A stretch of DNA of 64,000 nucleotides from Breznakia pachnodae (GTDB lineage: Bacteria; Bacillota_I; Bacilli_A; Erysipelotrichales; Erysipelotrichaceae): the NCBI RefSeq assembly GCF_030814225.1, contig NZ_JAUSUR010000002.1, forward strand, positions 372,001 through 436,000, given 5' to 3'. Shown in pieces: positions 16,773-25,250 of this stretch. A model generated the notes under the pieces. The model had not been told where the DNA came from. It saw only the letters and a list, made by a program, of their open reading frames with translations, and made no database searches. The translations under genes and the position numbers were made by a program. Positions within the stretch are counted from its first letter, which is position 1; each line of letters starts with the position of its first letter.

Positions 16773-16968
16773 TACTTTTTAATAGTAAAAAGTATATGGT
16801 TGAGACCCATAAAAGACAGTATTTATCGGCTATAAATCAATTAATCTTTTTATGAACCAGACCTAGTGCAAAACAAAGTTTTAATGAATTGGCTTTTTTA
16901 CTTATGCTCTTTTATCATTAAATTAGAAAGGAAGACAAGCAAAACTTCCAAACAGAAAGGAGAGAAAG
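16773..16968 (+). promoter_or_regulatory. Control region of PTS cluster 2
   Basis: No ORF is visible here. A weak promoter TTGGCT (16889-16894) with an 18-nt spacer to TATCAT (16913-16918) fits an activator-dependent start. Upstream lies TATGG-TTGAGAC-CCATA (about 16795-16811), a possible operator. In the 5' UTR, GGAAG/CTTCC can pair around the purine-rich stretch before the ribosome site AAAGGAGAG. The TTACCACATT element of cluster 1 is absent, so the two PRD regulators probably read different sites. Confidence 0.4.
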
Positions 16969-17832
16969 ATGAAGATTAGATTTGGAGTAGACTCATTTAT
17001 TTGGAGTGAAGTCTTTGGTGAGAAAGACTTATGGATTATTCCAAAAGCAGAAGAGTTGGGATTTGAAACAATTGACCTTGCAATCGCCCACCCGTTTACC
17101 TTTCCAACGGAAAAAGTAAAAGCGGAATTGGCGAAGACAAACTTAGAAATTGTAACAACTACAACGTTAAATGCTGATAACAACCTGATCTCTGATGATG
17201 AAAAGATTCGTCGTAATGGAATTGAATCTTTAAAAAAATTAGTAGATATCAACTTAGCCTTAGGTTCTAATATCCTTGGTGGAGTAAACTATGCTGGTTG
17301 GGGTTGTTTAAGTGGAAAACCAAAAACTGAGTTAGAGTGGAAGCATTCGGTAGAAGCAATGCGAGAAGTCGCAGAGTATGCACTTAAGAAACATCCAAAA
17401 TTGAAAATCTGTGTTGAACCAGTAAACCGATTTGAAACCCATTTTATCAACACTGCAGAAGAAGGTGTTCGATATTGTAAAGATGTGGGTACTGGTAATA
17501 TGGCAGTTCATCTGGATTGCTTCCATATGATTCGTGAAGAGACTAGTTATACAAAAGCCGTTGAAACTTGTGGAAAAGAGTATCTTGGTTATGTCCATGT
17601 TTGTGAGAATAACAGAGGAATACCAGGTACTGGACTTGTACCATTTAAAGAATTCTTTATTGCTTTAAAGAAAGTTGGTTATGAGGGTCCATGTGTCATA
17701 GAAAGTTTTGACCCAAGTTTTGAAGAATTAAATGCGAATTGTGCAATATGGAGAAAGTTTGCAGATACGGGAGAAGATCTTGCAGTACAAGGACTAGCAA
17801 ATTTGAAAAAAATTGCATCCGAAATTGAATAA
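16969..17832 (+). CDS. Sugar isomerase/epimerase, xylose-isomerase-like TIM barrel
   Basis: The 287-residue protein fits the AP-endonuclease-2 TIM barrel family that includes D-tagatose/D-allulose 3-epimerases and L-erythrulose-phosphate isomerases. Metal and catalytic positions are visible: VEPVNRFETHF (first catalytic Glu), HLDCFHMIREE (Asp and His ligands), VHVCENNRGIPGTG, and GYEGPCVIESFDP (second catalytic Glu). It likely epimerises or isomerises a ketose or its phosphate. It is the first gene of cluster 2, read from AAAGGAGAG. Its company with RpiB-like and DhaK/DhaL genes resembles known tetrulose-phosphate pathways. Confidence 0.85.
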   Translation: MKIRFGVDSFIWSEVFGEKDLWIIPKAEELGFETIDLAIAHPFTFPTEKVKAELAKTNLEIVTTTTLNADNNLISDDEKIRRNGIESLKKLVDINLALGSNILGGVNYAGWGCLSGKPKTELEWKHSVEAMREVAEYALKKHPKLKICVEPVNRFETHFINTAEEGVRYCKDVGTGNMAVHLDCFHMIREETSYTKAVETCGKEYLGYVHVCENNRGIPGTGLVPFKEFFIALKKVGYEGPCVIESFDPSFEELNANCAIWRKFADTGEDLAVQGLANLKKIASEIE

Positions 17833-17856
17833 ATAAAACACTAGGAGGAAATAACA

Positions 17857-18729
17857 ATGTTAGTGAATATGAAACAGATTTTAGAAGAAGCTGAAAAGGG
17901 TGGATATGCGATTGGTTGTATTAACACGCCAAATGTGGAAACATTACGTGCGGTTATTGGAGCAGCAGAAGATTTGAATGTTCCTATTATCATTGACCAT
18001 GCACAAGTACACGATACATTGATTCCAATTGAAGAGATTGGACCAAAGATGGTGGAATATGCGAAGAATGCGAAAGTTCCAGTTTGTGTGCACCTTGATC
18101 ATGGTAGTGACTACAATTTTGTAATGAGAGCAATTCGTTGTGGATTTAGTTCTATTATGTATGACTTAAGTGCATTACCATATGAAGAAAATATGGCAAA
18201 GCTAAAAGAATTCACAAAACTTGCTCATGATTTAGATATTACTGTAGAAGCAGAATTAGGAATCATGACATCAACTGAAGATGACACTCATGGTGATGAT
18301 ACAGTCTGGGACAATGAATCAATTAAGATTACATTCACAGAACCAGAACAAGCAGCTGAGTTTGCTAGAGAAACTGGTGTTGATGCACTTGCCGTATGTT
18401 TTGGAACAGCACATGGTATCTACTCAGAACCTCCAATATTGGATATTGAACGAGTAGTGAAGATGCGTGAAATCATGCCAAAAGATACTAGAATTGTAAT
18501 GCATGGAGGAAGTGGAGTAGATAATGAGCAAGTACAGGCAGCAATTAGTGCAGGGTGTTCAAAAGTTAATTACTACTCATACATGGCAAAAGCAGCAGCA
18601 AAACATATCTATGAAGAATTAGATGAAACAAAAGGAAGTGCATACTGGCATGAAGTACAAGAAAGTGCATATCGTTACATGAGAGAATATGCAAGGGAAG
18701 TGTTAACAGTATTCAAGAATGGAAAATAA
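17857..18729 (+). CDS. Class II ketose-phosphate aldolase family protein (cluster 2)
   Basis: The 290-residue protein has the family signature VCVHLDHGSDY (catalytic Asp, Zn ligand His), VEAELGIM, FGTAHGIYSEPP, and IVMHGGSGVDNEQVQAAISAGCSKVNYYSYM. The loop after VEAELG (TSTEDDTHGDDTVWDNESIKI) is longer than in the two cluster 1 paralogues, pointing to a different substrate pocket. It presumably yields DHAP plus an aldehyde from the PTS product. The EIIA gene starts 2 nt after its stop. Confidence 0.9.
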   Translation: MLVNMKQILEEAEKGGYAIGCINTPNVETLRAVIGAAEDLNVPIIIDHAQVHDTLIPIEEIGPKMVEYAKNAKVPVCVHLDHGSDYNFVMRAIRCGFSSIMYDLSALPYEENMAKLKEFTKLAHDLDITVEAELGIMTSTEDDTHGDDTVWDNESIKITFTEPEQAAEFARETGVDALAVCFGTAHGIYSEPPILDIERVVKMREIMPKDTRIVMHGGSGVDNEQVQAAISAGCSKVNYYSYMAKAAAKHIYEELDETKGSAYWHEVQESAYRYMREYAREVLTVFKNGK

Positions 18730-18731
18730 TT

Positions 18732-19205
18732 ATGGAAAAAATAGATTTAGCCAAAGTTCTAGTAAAAGAAGCATGTGTTTTGGATCATGAACCATTTTCT
18801 TCTAAAGAAGAGATGTTTCAGTTTATGGCTAAAAAATTCAAAGAAGCAGGAATTATTACTGATGAAGAGCAGTATATTGTTTCTTTAGAAGAGAGAGAGG
18901 CTGTAGGTTCTACCTATATGGGAAATCTGATTGGCTTACCACATGGAAAAAGTGAGTCCGTGGTAAAACCAGGAATTGGATTTTGCCGATGTAAAGAACC
19001 GTTCATTTATAAGAGTTATGGAGAAGAAGGACAAGTAAAATTTGTGTTTATGCTAGCGATTGCTATGGATCAGGGAGCGGATAATTATATGCGTGTACTG
19101 GCAACACTTGCTGGACTTCTGACACATCAGGAATTCTTAGATATTCTTGATCAGGGAACATCTTATGAAGAGATTATGGAACAAATTCAGACATATGAAA
19201 ATTAG
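18732..19205 (+). CDS. PTS fructose-type EIIA component (cluster 2)
   Basis: The 157-residue EIIA type-2 domain has the phospho-His segment TYMGNLIGLPHGKSESV (His at about residue 74). It is translated 2 nt after the aldolase stop, with its ribosome site inside the aldolase 3' end. Together with 19215 and 19564 it forms a complete three-part permease with separate A, B and C chains, as in cluster 1. Confidence 0.92.
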   Translation: MEKIDLAKVLVKEACVLDHEPFSSKEEMFQFMAKKFKEAGIITDEEQYIVSLEEREAVGSTYMGNLIGLPHGKSESVVKPGIGFCRCKEPFIYKSYGEEGQVKFVFMLAIAMDQGADNYMRVLATLAGLLTHQEFLDILDQGTSYEEIMEQIQTYEN

Positions 19206-19214
19206 AGGTAAGAT

Positions 19215-19511
19215 ATGAAAGTAGTAGCAATTACATCATGTGCAACAGGTATTGCACATACATATATGGCTGCAGAAGCTATAAAGAAAATATGCAAACA
19301 AAAGGGTTATGACTGCAAAGTCGAAATGCAGGGAGCATTAGGGATTGAAAATAAACTGAAAGATAAAGAAATTGAAGAAGCTGATTTAATCGTTTTCGCA
19401 AACGATGTAGGGATTTCTAAATCAGAACGTTTCGATGCTTACAAAGACAAAATCAAAAAACTGACTCCCCATGCAGTGATTCAGAATCCTTCTGTAATTT
19501 TCGAAGAGTAG
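19215..19511 (+). CDS. PTS fructose-type EIIB component (cluster 2)
   Basis: The 98-residue EIIB domain has the P-loop VVAITSCATGIAHTYMAAEA, whose Cys (about residue 9) is the phosphorylation site, and VEMQGALGIENKLKDKEIEEADLIVFANDVGI. It follows EIIA by 9 nt. The 52-nt gap to EIIC carries an extra AAAGGAGA sequence with no start codon behind it, followed by the ribosome site used by EIIC. Confidence 0.93.
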   Translation: MKVVAITSCATGIAHTYMAAEAIKKICKQKGYDCKVEMQGALGIENKLKDKEIEEADLIVFANDVGISKSERFDAYKDKIKKLTPHAVIQNPSVIFEE

Positions 19512-19563
19512 AAATATAAAGGAGACATATTTAATCTTATTAAGAGAGAAAAGGTGAGAAAAA

Positions 19564-20598
19564 ATGAAAGAAAAATTGAAAGAAATACAAAGCGCATTAT
19601 TGACAGGTGTATCGTACATGCTTCCATTTGTTATTGCTGGTGGAGTACTTGTTGCAGTTGGATTTGCAATTGGTGGATATGATATTCCAAATACAGTAGA
19701 ACAATATGGGAACTTCGCATCAACAATTTTCTGGTTAGGTAAACAGGCATTTGCATTAATGGTTCCAGTATTAGGAGCATATGTTGCTTATTCAATCGCT
19801 GATAAACCAGGGATTGCTGTAGGTATGGTTGGTGGTGCTTTGGCAGACTACCAAGGTTCAGGATTCTTAGGAGCATTAATTGCAGGTATTATTGCAGGGT
19901 ATATTGTTAATTTATTAAAGAAAATTGCATTACCAGCACAATTACGTTCTTTATTACCAACATTAATTATTCCAATTCTTGGAGTAACAGCAATTGGTTT
20001 AATCATGGTATATGTAATTGGAGAACCAGTATCAGCATTAACAACAGCACTTACAGATATGTTGAATTCTTTAGGAACAGGAAACTTAGTTCTATTAGGA
20101 GTAGTTCAAGGATGTATGCTTGCATTTGACATGGGTGGACCATGTAACAAGGTTGCTTATGCATTTGCATTAGCAGCAATGGAAACAGGAAATTATGCAC
20201 CAATGGCAGCAAACTTTATTGGAAGTATGGCACCTCCACTTGGTATTGCAATTGCATGTTTAATTGCGAAAAAGAAATTTACAAGTGAAGAAAGAGCTGC
20301 CGTTCCAGGATTATTTGCAGGAGCATTTGGTATGATTACAGAATTTGCAATCCCATTTGCTGCATCTGACCCATTAAAAGTTATTCCATCATTAATGGCG
20401 GGATCAGCTGTAGGTTGTGCACTATCATATGTATTTGGTCTTACAATGAGAGCACCTCATGGTGGACTATTCGTATTATTTGCATTAAACAATGTAGTAA
20501 TGTTCTTGCTGGCATTATTAGTGGCAGGAGCAGTAACTGCAGGATTATTAGTAGTACTTAAAAAACCAGTTACAGAAGTAACTACAGAAGAAGCTTAA
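19564..20598 (+). CDS. PTS fructose-type EIIC component (cluster 2)
   Basis: The 344-residue permease has EIIC fructose-family motifs: SYMLPFVIAGGVLVAVG, SIADKPGIAVGMVGGALADYQGSGFLGALIAGIIAGYIV, FDMGGPCNKVAYAF, PPLGIAIACLIAKKKFT, and ITEFAIPFAASDPL with the conserved Glu. It is clearly paralogous to the 7084 permease but divergent in loops, implying a different sugar. Transported sugar is phosphorylated on entry by the EIIB at 19215. Confidence 0.93.
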   Translation: MKEKLKEIQSALLTGVSYMLPFVIAGGVLVAVGFAIGGYDIPNTVEQYGNFASTIFWLGKQAFALMVPVLGAYVAYSIADKPGIAVGMVGGALADYQGSGFLGALIAGIIAGYIVNLLKKIALPAQLRSLLPTLIIPILGVTAIGLIMVYVIGEPVSALTTALTDMLNSLGTGNLVLLGVVQGCMLAFDMGGPCNKVAYAFALAAMETGNYAPMAANFIGSMAPPLGIAIACLIAKKKFTSEERAAVPGLFAGAFGMITEFAIPFAASDPLKVIPSLMAGSAVGCALSYVFGLTMRAPHGGLFVLFALNNVVMFLLALLVAGAVTAGLLVVLKKPVTEVTTEEA

Positions 20599-20610
20599 AG
20601 GAGAGAAAAA

Positions 20611-21525
20611 GTGGCTAAATTATTTGATATCATGGGAAAATTCCCATTCGCACCAGAAGACAAGAAACCAATGTTGATAAAGAAAAGTGAGTATTCAACG
20701 GCTCTTTATCCACCAAACAATGCATTTACCTCTGACAATACGTTTACAATGGTTACAACAGATACCTTCATGTTGGGAATCTATGAATTAGGACCAGGAG
20801 GAGTATTTGCACCATTAGATGTACATCCAGGGGATGAATCATACTATATTTTAAATGGACCAGTTGTTCAAAGAAGTGGAAATGGGCAATTTGCATATTT
20901 AGAAAGTGGTGAAGGATTGTTTATGCCAGAAGGAGCATGGCACTGTTGTCATAACTTCTCTGATCAAAAAGCAAGAATCTTATATTTCATTACACCAAAA
21001 GCATGGAGTGAGCAAATTCCACCAGCTGTAATTCCTACAGAAGAAGAAACAAAGTTCTATAAAGGGCCAAACAACGATAAACTTCCTGACATGAGAAATA
21101 AAATCAAAGATATCTCAAGACAGGGATGTACGGATGATATTGGATGCTGGCCAGTGGATCCAAAAGAAGCAAGAGAAACTGGTGCTGTATATGCTGTACG
21201 TGATTTTGAAAAATTAAACAACGTGCATGGTGTAAAACATCCAATGCTGATGCGTTTCATTACAAGTAATGACTATGGTCACTTTGGTGAATTCATATTA
21301 CCAGCAGGAGGATATGGACCAAGATGTTCAGATCCAGATTCACATAAAGGAGATGCTGCACTATATTGTGTAGATGGACCAGTTACTGTGAATTTATCAG
21401 AATTAGAAGAAAGTTTTGTATTAGAACCGGAAGACACATTCTTTATTCCAGCAGGAGTAAAATATCAGTTAGTAAATTTTGAGGCAAAACCAATCAAAGT
21501 AGTATTCGCAATTACAGAGTTATAA
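20611..21525 (+). CDS. Bicupin protein, probable sugar-related isomerase or sensor
   Basis: The 304-residue protein has two cupin barrels. The first (about residues 50-135) has a metal-site pattern around LDVHPGDESYYIL and EGAWHCCHNF; the second (about 210-300) has GGYGPRCSDPDSHKGDAALYCVDG and FIPAGVKYQLVN. Cupins of this size in sugar operons include lyxose and phosphosugar isomerases, but no specific family was recognised. The start is GTG after AAGGAGAG. Position directly after EIIC and before an internal hairpin suggests it belongs to the upper part of the pathway. Confidence 0.7.
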   Translation: MAKLFDIMGKFPFAPEDKKPMLIKKSEYSTALYPPNNAFTSDNTFTMVTTDTFMLGIYELGPGGVFAPLDVHPGDESYYILNGPVVQRSGNGQFAYLESGEGLFMPEGAWHCCHNFSDQKARILYFITPKAWSEQIPPAVIPTEEETKFYKGPNNDKLPDMRNKIKDISRQGCTDDIGCWPVDPKEARETGAVYAVRDFEKLNNVHGVKHPMLMRFITSNDYGHFGEFILPAGGYGPRCSDPDSHKGDAALYCVDGPVTVNLSELEESFVLEPEDTFFIPAGVKYQLVNFEAKPIKVVFAITEL

Positions 21526-21532
21526 GAAGCTA

Positions 21533-21566
21533 GAAGAGTGGAGCCTACAACTTCACTCTTCTTTGT
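21533..21566 (+). terminator. Internal terminator-like hairpin within cluster 2
   Basis: GAAGAGTGGAG (21533-21543) and CTTCACTCTTC (21551-21561) pair with one G-T step around a 7-nt loop, followed by TTTGTTTG. It lies between the bicupin and the RpiB-like gene and could lower expression of the distal DhaK/DhaL half, or protect the upstream mRNA. Confidence 0.65.
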
Positions 21567-21588
21567 TTGAGAAAGTAGAGGTGGGAAA

Positions 21589-22038
21589 ATGAAAATTGTA
21601 GTTGGATGTGATGAAGCAGCATATAAGCTGAAGGAACAGATAAAGCAATACTTGATTGATAAAGGTGAAGAAGTGACTGATATAGGGGTATATAATGAGA
21701 ACCCAAGCAGTTATCCAGATATTGCTCAAACATTATGTAATGAGATATTAAACGGAAATTGTGAGCGAGGAATCTTAATGTGTGGTACAGGTATTGGAAT
21801 GGCAATTACTGCAAACAAGATTCCAGGTATTCGTGCAGCAGTATGTCACGATATGTTTTCGCTTGAACGAAGTATTAAGAGTAATAACTGTCAGGTGTTA
21901 TGTATGGGAGCTAGAGTCATTGCACCACAGTATGCAGAGTTACTTGTTGATCGATGGTTAACTTGCGAGTTTGTCGATGGAAGAAGTACACCAAAAGTAG
22001 AAAGAATTATGGAGATTGAATCACAATATACAAAATAA
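21589..22038 (+). CDS. RpiB/LacA/LacB-family sugar-phosphate isomerase
   Basis: The 149-residue protein matches the RpiB family: KIVVGCDEAAYKLKEQIKQYL at the N-terminus, the signature NCERGILMCGTGIGMAITANKIPGIRAAVCHD with the catalytic Cys (CGTGIG), and NCQVLCMGARVIAPQYAELLVDRWLTCEF. Family members isomerise aldose and ketose phosphates (ribose 5-P, galactose 6-P, allose 6-P, erythrulose 4-P). In this operon it could link a tetrulose or hexulose phosphate to central metabolism. It restarts translation after the internal hairpin with a GTAGAGGTG site. Confidence 0.9.
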   Translation: MKIVVGCDEAAYKLKEQIKQYLIDKGEEVTDIGVYNENPSSYPDIAQTLCNEILNGNCERGILMCGTGIGMAITANKIPGIRAAVCHDMFSLERSIKSNNCQVLCMGARVIAPQYAELLVDRWLTCEFVDGRSTPKVERIMEIESQYTK

Positions 22039-22050
22039 AGGAGGCATAAG

Positions 22051-23061
22051 ATGCAAAGAATTATTAATGACCCTAGTCTGGTTGTAGAAGATATGCTGAA
22101 AGGATTTCAGCGTTGTCATAAAGATATTATTCATATCGACGATGAGAATCCAAGAGTAGTAATTTCTAATTTCGCAAAAGATAAAAAGAAAGTAGGAATT
22201 GTGACCGGAGGAGGAAGTGGACACAAACCTGCCTTTGTTGGATATTGTGGAAAGAACATGGTAGATGCTGTTGCTGTAGGCGAAATCTTTTCATCACCAA
22301 CCGCAAAGTCATTTTATGATTGTATTCGTGCAGTAGATCAAGGAATGGGAGTTGCCTGTTTATATGGAAACTATGCAGGTGACAATATGAATGTAAAAAT
22401 GGCAATGGAACTGGCAGAAGATGATGATATTGAAGTAAGAACAGTTGTTGCAAATGATGATGTAGCCAGTGCACCAAAAGATGAAATTAGCAAACGTAGA
22501 GGAGTTGCTGGTGAAATTTTAATGTGGAAAGTTGGAGGAGCAAAAGCAAATCAAGGAGCTAGCTTAGACGAAGTAATTAATGCAGCACAAAAAGCAATTG
22601 ATAATACACGCAGTGTTGGAGTAGGACTTGGTCCTTGTACCATTCCAGCAAATGGAAAACCTAATTTCTCTATTGAAAAAGGTACAATGGAATTTGGAAT
22701 TGGACATCATGGGGAACCGGGAATACGTGTAGAACCACTAGCAAGTGCAAAAGAAATCGCAAAAGAAATGACAGCATTGGTTCTTGATGACTTACCTTTT
22801 GTCAGTAATGATGAAGTAGTTGTTCTTGTATCAGGTCTTGGTGCTACTCCAGTTATGGAACAATACATTTTCTTTGATGAAGTAGCTGCTATTTTAGAAG
22901 AAAAGAACATTCATATTTATAAATCTTATGTAGGTAATTATTTTACCTCTCTAGAAATGAATGGACTTACGTTAACTATGATGAAGTTAGATGATGAATT
23001 AAGGAAATGTATGGATGAAGAAGTGGAAACAATGGGATTGACCCAGTTTAGGAGAAAATAA
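22051..23061 (+). CDS. dhaK: Dihydroxyacetone kinase-family subunit DhaK
   Basis: The 336-residue protein has the DhaK signature: VTGGGSGHKPAFVGYCGKNMVDAVAVGEIFSSP and FGIGHHGEPGIRVEPL, which contains the His that covalently holds the keto substrate. With DhaL it phosphorylates dihydroxyacetone or short ketoses such as erythrulose. DhaL follows by 1 nt. No DhaM phosphoryl donor is encoded in the window, so it may use a DhaM from elsewhere or ATP; this cannot be decided here. Confidence 0.93.
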   Translation: MQRIINDPSLVVEDMLKGFQRCHKDIIHIDDENPRVVISNFAKDKKKVGIVTGGGSGHKPAFVGYCGKNMVDAVAVGEIFSSPTAKSFYDCIRAVDQGMGVACLYGNYAGDNMNVKMAMELAEDDDIEVRTVVANDDVASAPKDEISKRRGVAGEILMWKVGGAKANQGASLDEVINAAQKAIDNTRSVGVGLGPCTIPANGKPNFSIEKGTMEFGIGHHGEPGIRVEPLASAKEIAKEMTALVLDDLPFVSNDEVVVLVSGLGATPVMEQYIFFDEVAAILEEKNIHIYKSYVGNYFTSLEMNGLTLTMMKLDDELRKCMDEEVETMGLTQFRRK

Positions 23062-23062
23062 T

Positions 23063-23707
23063 ATGGACTGTGTTGCAAATAGAGGAAATGCGAAAATAAC
23101 ATTAGCAATCATCGAAGAAATACATAAGAATGCAGCTTACCTAAGTGAGATTGATGGTGCCACTGGTGATGGTGATCATGGTGTTAATATGGACAAGGGC
23201 TTCATGATGGCGAAAGAGCGAATTGATGAAAACATGGATTTCTCTGAAAGTTTAAAAATTTTAGGAAGAACCTTAATCATGGATATTGGTGGTAGTATGG
23301 GACCAATCTATGGAACGATGTTTTCAAGGTTAAACAGAAGATTCAAAAAAGAAGAATGCATCACAAAAGAAGTAATGCTGGAAGCACTAAATAATGCAAT
23401 CGAAGGACTTATGGATCTAGCAGGTGCAAAAGTTGGGGATAAAACACTAATTGATACCTTGTATCCAGCAACTGAGAGTTATAAACAAGCATTATCTGAA
23501 AATAAGAATTTCAATGAATGTTTACAGGCTTTATCAGAAGGTGCGGAAGCAGGAAAAGAAAACACAAAGAATTTAGTCGCAAAAATAGGACGTGCTGCAA
23601 GACTGGGAGAAAGAAGTAAAGGTTTCTTAGATGCAGGTGCAACTTCTTGCTGTATTATTTTGAAAACAATGGCAGCATCAATGCAAGAGGAACTCGACAG
23701 TGAGTAA
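23063..23707 (+). CDS. dhaL: Dihydroxyacetone kinase-family subunit DhaL
   Basis: The 214-residue all-helical nucleotide-binding subunit carries IDGATGDGDHGVNMDKGF (Asp residues that bind Mg-nucleotide), DIGGSMGPIYGTMF, VGDKTLIDTLYPA, and the C-terminal AARLGERSKGFLDAGATSCCIIL. It forms the kinase with DhaK. Its last 8 nt overlap the GTG start of the HAD phosphatase gene, indicating coupled translation. Confidence 0.93.
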   Translation: MDCVANRGNAKITLAIIEEIHKNAAYLSEIDGATGDGDHGVNMDKGFMMAKERIDENMDFSESLKILGRTLIMDIGGSMGPIYGTMFSRLNRRFKKEECITKEVMLEALNNAIEGLMDLAGAKVGDKTLIDTLYPATESYKQALSENKNFNECLQALSEGAEAGKENTKNLVAKIGRAARLGERSKGFLDAGATSCCIILKTMAASMQEELDSE

Positions 23708-24356
23708 ATATAAAGGAATTATATTTGATTTAGATGGAACACTTCTAGACACCCTAACTGATTTATCAAATAGTATAAATCACGTATTATTAGCTAATGA
23801 CTTTCCTACTCATTCAAAAGACGACTATCGAAAACTTATTGGAAAAGGGTTTAGAGATTTAATTACAAGAAGCATGCCAGACAATATTAATGAGGAATTT
23901 ATAGAAAAAGGCTTAACTCAGTTTCTTGAAATCTATGATCGAGACTATATGAAAGAAACAAAACCTTATGATGGAATTATGGAACTATTAATAAATCTAC
24001 AAAACCTAGGTATAAAATTAGCCGTAAATTCTAATAAACGAAATGACTATACCAACGAACTAATCAAAAAGAATTTTCCAGATATTCATTTCATAGAGTG
24101 TTTTGGTGAACGTAACGATGTGCCTAAGAAACCAGATCCAACCAGTGCTTTTGAGTTAAGAAATCTGATGGATTTAAAATCTGAAGAAATTCTATATATA
24201 GGTGATTCTAAAACAGATATTCAAACTGCAAAGAATGCCAACATGGATAGTATAGGCGTACTATGGGGTTTTCGTGATTTGAAAGAACTCCAAGCAAATG
24301 GAGCTACTTATATCGTAAAAACACCAGAAGATATTTTAAAGATTGTAAAAGGATAG
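23700..24356 (+). CDS. HAD-family phosphatase (phosphoglycolate phosphatase-like)
   Basis: The 218-residue HAD hydrolase has motif I FDLDGTLLDT (nucleophile and acid Asp), motif II VNSNKR, motif III Lys in PKKPDP, and motif IV YIGDSKTDIQTA. The helical cap between motifs I and II is of the Gph/PgmB type. The GTG start is supported by AAGAGGA upstream and overlap with dhaL. It is the last gene of cluster 2 and probably removes phosphate from a dead-end or side product of the pathway. Confidence 0.88.
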   Translation: MSKYKGIIFDLDGTLLDTLTDLSNSINHVLLANDFPTHSKDDYRKLIGKGFRDLITRSMPDNINEEFIEKGLTQFLEIYDRDYMKETKPYDGIMELLINLQNLGIKLAVNSNKRNDYTNELIKKNFPDIHFIECFGERNDVPKKPDPTSAFELRNLMDLKSEEILYIGDSKTDIQTAKNANMDSIGVLWGFRDLKELQANGATYIVKTPEDILKIVKG

Positions 24357-24372
24357 CAAGTCTATCTTTTTC
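24347..24372 (+). terminator. Intrinsic terminator of PTS cluster 2
   Basis: AAAAGGATAG (ending in the HAD stop codon) pairs with CTATCTTTTT around a 5-nt loop, giving a 10-bp stem with one G-T step; the U-tract forms part of the stem. Confidence 0.65.
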
Positions 24373-24406
24373 TTAACATCACTTAGTATCATTGTTATTA
24401 ATACAA

Positions 24407-24420
24407 CCTGTACGTAAAGG
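24407..24420 (+). promoter_or_regulatory. TreR operator upstream of treR
   Basis: CCTGTACGTAAAGG is a near copy of the perfect palindrome CCTGTACGTACAGG at the treP promoter. It lies upstream of a TATAAT at 24446-24451 that probably serves treR, so the repressor likely regulates itself. Confidence 0.7.
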
Positions 24421-24469
24421 TGTTCAGTTTTTCAAGGTTTTCCTATATAATAGGATATGGAGGATCTTT

Positions 24470-25180
24470 ATGAGCGCAAAATATCAGAAAATATATCAGA
24501 GTCTATTGGATCAGATAGAAAGTAAAAATATAAAAGCTGGTGAATATCTTCCCAGTGAAAATGAATTGATGAAACAATATGATGCATCACGAGATACCAT
24601 TCGTAAATCTTTGAATCTATTACTTCAGAATGGATATATTCAGAAAGTAGTTGGTAAAGGATCTGTAGTATTGGATGCAGACAGAATTGCTTTTCCGGTT
24701 TCTGGAATTACCAGTTTCAAAGAATTGAAGCAAACCATGAGTGGAGATGTGAAAACAATTGTTCATGAATTACAAAAATTTCCAGCCGATGAAAAGATGA
24801 AAAAAGAACTTTATATGGAGAGTGGAGACGTATATAAAATTGTTCGTATTCGTACCATTAATAATGAAAAAGTAATTTTGGATACCGATTATTTGAATGG
24901 AAATGTGGTTGATGGAATTACAGAAGAAATTGCTAATGATTCTTTATATGATTATATTGAACAAGACTTAGGTTTAAAAATAAGTTTCTCCAAAAAAGAA
25001 ATTACGGTTATACCAGCCACTAAAGAGGAAAAGAAATTATTAGATATGTTGGATTATGATTTGTTGGTATGTGTAAAATCATACTCATACTTAGAAGATG
25101 CAACCTTATTTGAATATACGGAGTCAAAACATCGACCAGATAAATTTAGATTTGTGGATTTCGCAAGAAGAATGAAATAA
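24470..25180 (+). CDS. treR: Trehalose operon repressor, GntR/HutC family
   Basis: The ribosome site GGAGG (24459-24463) selects the ATG at 24470 (MSAKYQKIYQ..., 236 aa); the longer open frame from 24392 would include the promoter. The N-terminal winged HTH reads GEYLPSENELMKQYDASRDTIRKSLNLLLQNGYIQKVVGKGSVV, and the C-terminal UTRA effector domain spans about 85-230 (DVYKIVRIRTINNEKVILDTDYLN ... YTESKHRPDKFRFVDFARR), closely matching TreR. It probably releases CTGTACGTACAG operators when trehalose 6-phosphate binds. It sits directly upstream of treP-treC, with its own terminator. Confidence 0.92.
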   Translation: MSAKYQKIYQSLLDQIESKNIKAGEYLPSENELMKQYDASRDTIRKSLNLLLQNGYIQKVVGKGSVVLDADRIAFPVSGITSFKELKQTMSGDVKTIVHELQKFPADEKMKKELYMESGDVYKIVRIRTINNEKVILDTDYLNGNVVDGITEEIANDSLYDYIEQDLGLKISFSKKEITVIPATKEEKKLLDMLDYDLLVCVKSYSYLEDATLFEYTESKHRPDKFRFVDFARRMK

Positions 25181-25187
25181 TAAATAG

Positions 25188-25226
25188 AAAAAAAGCCAAT
25201 ACAAGTAATATGTTTTGGCTTTTTTT
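25188..25226 (+). terminator. Intrinsic terminator after treR
   Basis: AAAAAAAGCCAA (25188-25199) pairs with TTGGCTTTTTTT (25215-25226), extended by ACA/TGT, with the T-run in the 3' arm. Confidence 0.85.
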
Positions 25227-25250
25227 CTACTTCTTCTCCACTGTCTGTTT

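Noticed and set aside
16889..16907. TTGGC...GC as a -24/-12 sigma-54 promoter for PTS cluster 2
   Set aside because: The GG and GC pairs are 13 nt apart rather than 10; a weak sigma-70-type promoter fits better.
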